A stretch of DNA of 64,000 nucleotides, from positions 21,040,001 to 21,104,000 of the forward strand of contig NC_060110.1 in NCBI RefSeq assembly GCF_021155765.1, in the 5' to 3' direction. The notes below the pieces were generated by a model, which saw only the letters and a list, made by a program, of their open reading frames with translations, had not been told where the DNA came from and ran no database searches. The stretch is from Diprion similis. Lineage: Eukaryota > Arthropoda > Insecta > Hymenoptera > Diprionidae. Positions 62,637 to 64,000 of this stretch are shown here, in pieces. Made by a program: the position numbers and the translations under genes. Position 1 is the stretch's first letter; the number at the start of each line of letters is the position of its first letter.

Positions 62637-63518
62637 TCACAACTGTTCCGACAATATGATAACCCGAAGTGTCTGTATATTATTATCGTTCTGTTGCAGC
62701 GCTTTCTTCTGCCCCTTGAACGAGACTCTTCCCTCCTCAAGGCTTTCTATGGCGGTGTGTTCGCATCCTTCGGCCTCTGCGCGCTCCCCTTCAGGGGCAG
62801 CATCGCTTCCGGGTGTCCCGGGGCCCCCGTTTCCGGTCCCATTGCTGCTCGCGGGTGGTTCGTGGGCTTCGATGACGTCGGGAATGGACAGTGCGGCGGG
62901 GGATGCGATTCGGTCCCCATTTCTGGGCCTGGGGCTGAGCCTGCCGAGAGTCTCTCCGCGTGACTTCATTTCCAAAGGCGTCGGGGTCCGAATGGGACTG
63001 AACCTGGCGACCATCTGCTCGACGTGTCGCGTCGAGGGCCCGTCGGGGGTCTGGATGGCCGGCTTACTTCTCGAAACGACCCCGAAGCAGCCGCCCCCCT
63101 CCTCCTCAGCCCTCGACTCGGGGTTGCCGCGCTTCTCGCGGCCCCTCAGCCGGCCCAATGTCATCGTCGAATTTGGGCCCCCTTCGGCCCCCGTCAGGTG
63201 GCGCTCCTCCGTAACGGGCCCCGCGAGTCGCGCCTTGGCGTAGGCAATGCGGTCCTCCGTCGACGGGACCTCCGACACGGACTCGAGAAGGCCCGAGCGA
63301 TCCACGCGCCGCGGCGGCGTGGCCTCGAGGCGATTCTGGGCCGGCATCTCCAGCAGGCCCGAACGGTCGACGCGCCTGACGGGCGTCGGGCCCTCCAGCT
63401 CCGGGCCCCCACCCAGCTGCAGTCGTTGGCTAGCGAGGCTCGCGAAGTATTCGGGCGGCGGAAGCGCGTGCCGCGACGAAGTCTCCCGCGGATTCTCGAT
63501 CACGATCTCCATCTGGTG
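62637..63518 (-). CDS. Candidate alternative echinoid C-terminal exon, 293 aa
   Basis: A 294-codon GC-rich frame (ATG at 63512, open from 63518) preceded by acceptor CCCGCAG. Joining the internal donor at 63696 to this acceptor is phase 0 to phase 0 and gives KPPQH-HQMEIVIENPRE. The product is Pro/Arg/Gly/Glu-rich and probably disordered. A repeated motif, RRVDRSGLLE, occurs twice (residues about 50 and 70), which argues for selection on this frame rather than chance. Other parts are PPPEYFASLASQRL, STEDRIAYAKARLAG and FSPIRTPTPLEM. It ends IILSEQL, not a PDZ ligand. The GC-rich patch also opens other frames on both strands, so the coding call is not certain. Confidence 0.55.
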   Translation of the reverse strand, partial: HQMEIVIENPRETSSRHALPPPEYFASLASQRLQLGGGPELEGPTPVRRVDRSGLLEMPAQNRLEATPPRRVDRSGLLESVSEVPSTEDRIAYAKARLAGPVTEERHLTGAEGGPNSTMTLGRLRGREKRGNPESRAEEEGGGCFGVVSRSKPAIQTPDGPSTRHVEQMVARFSPIRTPTPLEMKSRGETLGRLSPRPRNGDRIASPAALSIPDVIEAHEPPASSNGTGNGGPGTPGSDAAPEGERAEAEGCEHTAIESLEEGRVSFKGQKKALQQNDNNIQTLRVIILSEQL

Positions 63519-63605
63519 CTGCGGGTGGCGGGCAAGGAGCTGGGGGTGGGGGGCCCGCTGCTATAGCCAGGTGGTCCGCGGATTCCGCGGGCCGGTGGGC
63601 TGTCC

Positions 63606-63775
63606 TCAGACGATTATTTCCCTGATCACCCGACGGCCACGGCTGTTCGGGGTCGAGTATCCGGACTCCAGGCTCTCGTCGTAGGAGAGACTCACGTGCT
63701 GTGGCGGCTTCGCGTCCTCGTCGAGACCCTCCAGGTACGGGTCTGGCAGACCGGAAACGTCGTGGTACGGGGAGT
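63606..63775 (-). CDS. ed: Echinoid, last exon of the canonical form (partial gene)
   Basis: An exon opened by CCGCACAG|AC encodes, from phase 1, SPYHDVSGLPDPYLEGLDED, then KPPQHVSLSYDESLESGYST, and ends GRRVIREIIV and TGA. The C-terminal EIIV is the known PDZ-binding motif of Drosophila Echinoid, an immunoglobulin-family adhesion molecule of adherens junctions that binds Canoe and Bazooka through it. The upstream exons (Ig and fibronectin domains, membrane segment) lie beyond base 64000, so only about 56 cytoplasmic residues are seen. The paralogue fred is the main alternative. Inside the exon is a strong donor, CAGCAC|GTGAGT at 63696/63695, which allows an alternative end. Confidence 0.75.
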
Positions 63776-64000
63776 CTGTGCGGAAAAATAAGAAATTTTT
63801 TTACACCCTGAAGAGTGACTGGAACGAGGGTCTCCTGAGCGGAAAAACTCCAGTTTGGAGAAGTTATATTCTTAAGACTTGGAGTATTTTTCTTTACGAA
63901 ACAACGTCTTCAAGTTCCTCTAGATAACGATCAAATTTAGAGTTTTCAACGATTTATGGTTAGGTATGATATGGTATTTAGGATCACCTTTCAATTTAAT
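63776..64000 (-). other. Echinoid intron at the window edge
   Basis: AT-rich sequence upstream (minus strand) of the last echinoid exon. A pyrimidine tract (TTTTTACACC / TTATTTTTCC) precedes the acceptor. No other exon is seen before base 64000. Confidence 0.55.

Noticed and set aside
62656-63243. 195-codon plus-strand frame antisense to the echinoid tail ORF
   Set aside because: A GC-rich patch opens frames in several phases; the minus-strand frame has the repeated RRVDRSGLLE motif and a phase-matched splice join, so this one is judged a shadow.

Overview
The window is nuclear DNA of an insect, most likely a hymenopteran (sawfly-like; inference). Genes are split by GT-AG introns, the background is very AT-rich with many homopolymers and microsatellites, and the recognisable set (cactus, trissin, cappuccino, echinoid, HYLS1, GINS1, mRpL4) is insect-typical. 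There are no rRNA or convincing tRNA genes, no CRISPR array and no bacterial-style operons. All splice joins were worked out by eye from GT/AG sites; for every multi-exon gene called complete the exon phases close exactly.

Left part (1-8.6 kb): the 5' half of cactus (IkappaB), minus strand, with a DSG-x-x-DSG degron and the first ankyrin repeats. The later ankyrin exons are not found down to base 1. Four sites fitting kappaB/Dorsal consensus lie around it. From 8.6 to 20.9 kb I see no gene. This stretch holds diverged mobile DNA: a 1.4-kb imperfect inverted repeat (13.4-14.8 kb), a second inverted repeat (18.4-18.75 kb), a 250-bp foldback MITE (19.9-20.15 kb) and end fragments of a TIR element.

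Housekeeping cluster (20.9-26.7 kb): GINS1/PSF1 (minus) and mRpL4 (plus) share a 0.5-kb divergent promoter with a GGTTA triplet repeat; HYLS1 (minus) follows. From 27.9 to 31.3 kb lies a plus-strand two-Ig-domain secreted gene with two possible C-termini (Ser/Thr stalk or GPI-type tail). From 31.3 to 37.2 kb is gene-poor DNA with an intact 330-bp TIR element, then a single-exon trissin neuropeptide gene. NEPRO (38.8-40.7 kb, minus) abuts cappuccino (41.4-53.1 kb, minus), a formin with alternative 5' ends. One cappuccino intron carries a same-strand 135-aa intronless ORF.

Right part (53-64 kb): the 3' end of a minus-strand gene recognised as echinoid from its GRRVIREIIV C-terminus. About 90 bp beyond its stop, in the same frame, a GC-rich 293-codon ORF can be reached by a phase-matched 177-nt intron. 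This would swap the PDZ-binding end for a long new tail, and it is the most interesting candidate here. The 5-6 kb of gene-free AT-rich DNA further on is probably the echinoid 3' UTR.

The genes do not form one pathway. Cactus belongs to Toll/NF-kappaB signalling, GINS1 to DNA replication, mRpL4 to mitochondrial translation, HYLS1 to centrioles, NEPRO to the nucleolus, capu to actin nucleation, trissin to neuropeptide signalling and echinoid to cell adhesion.
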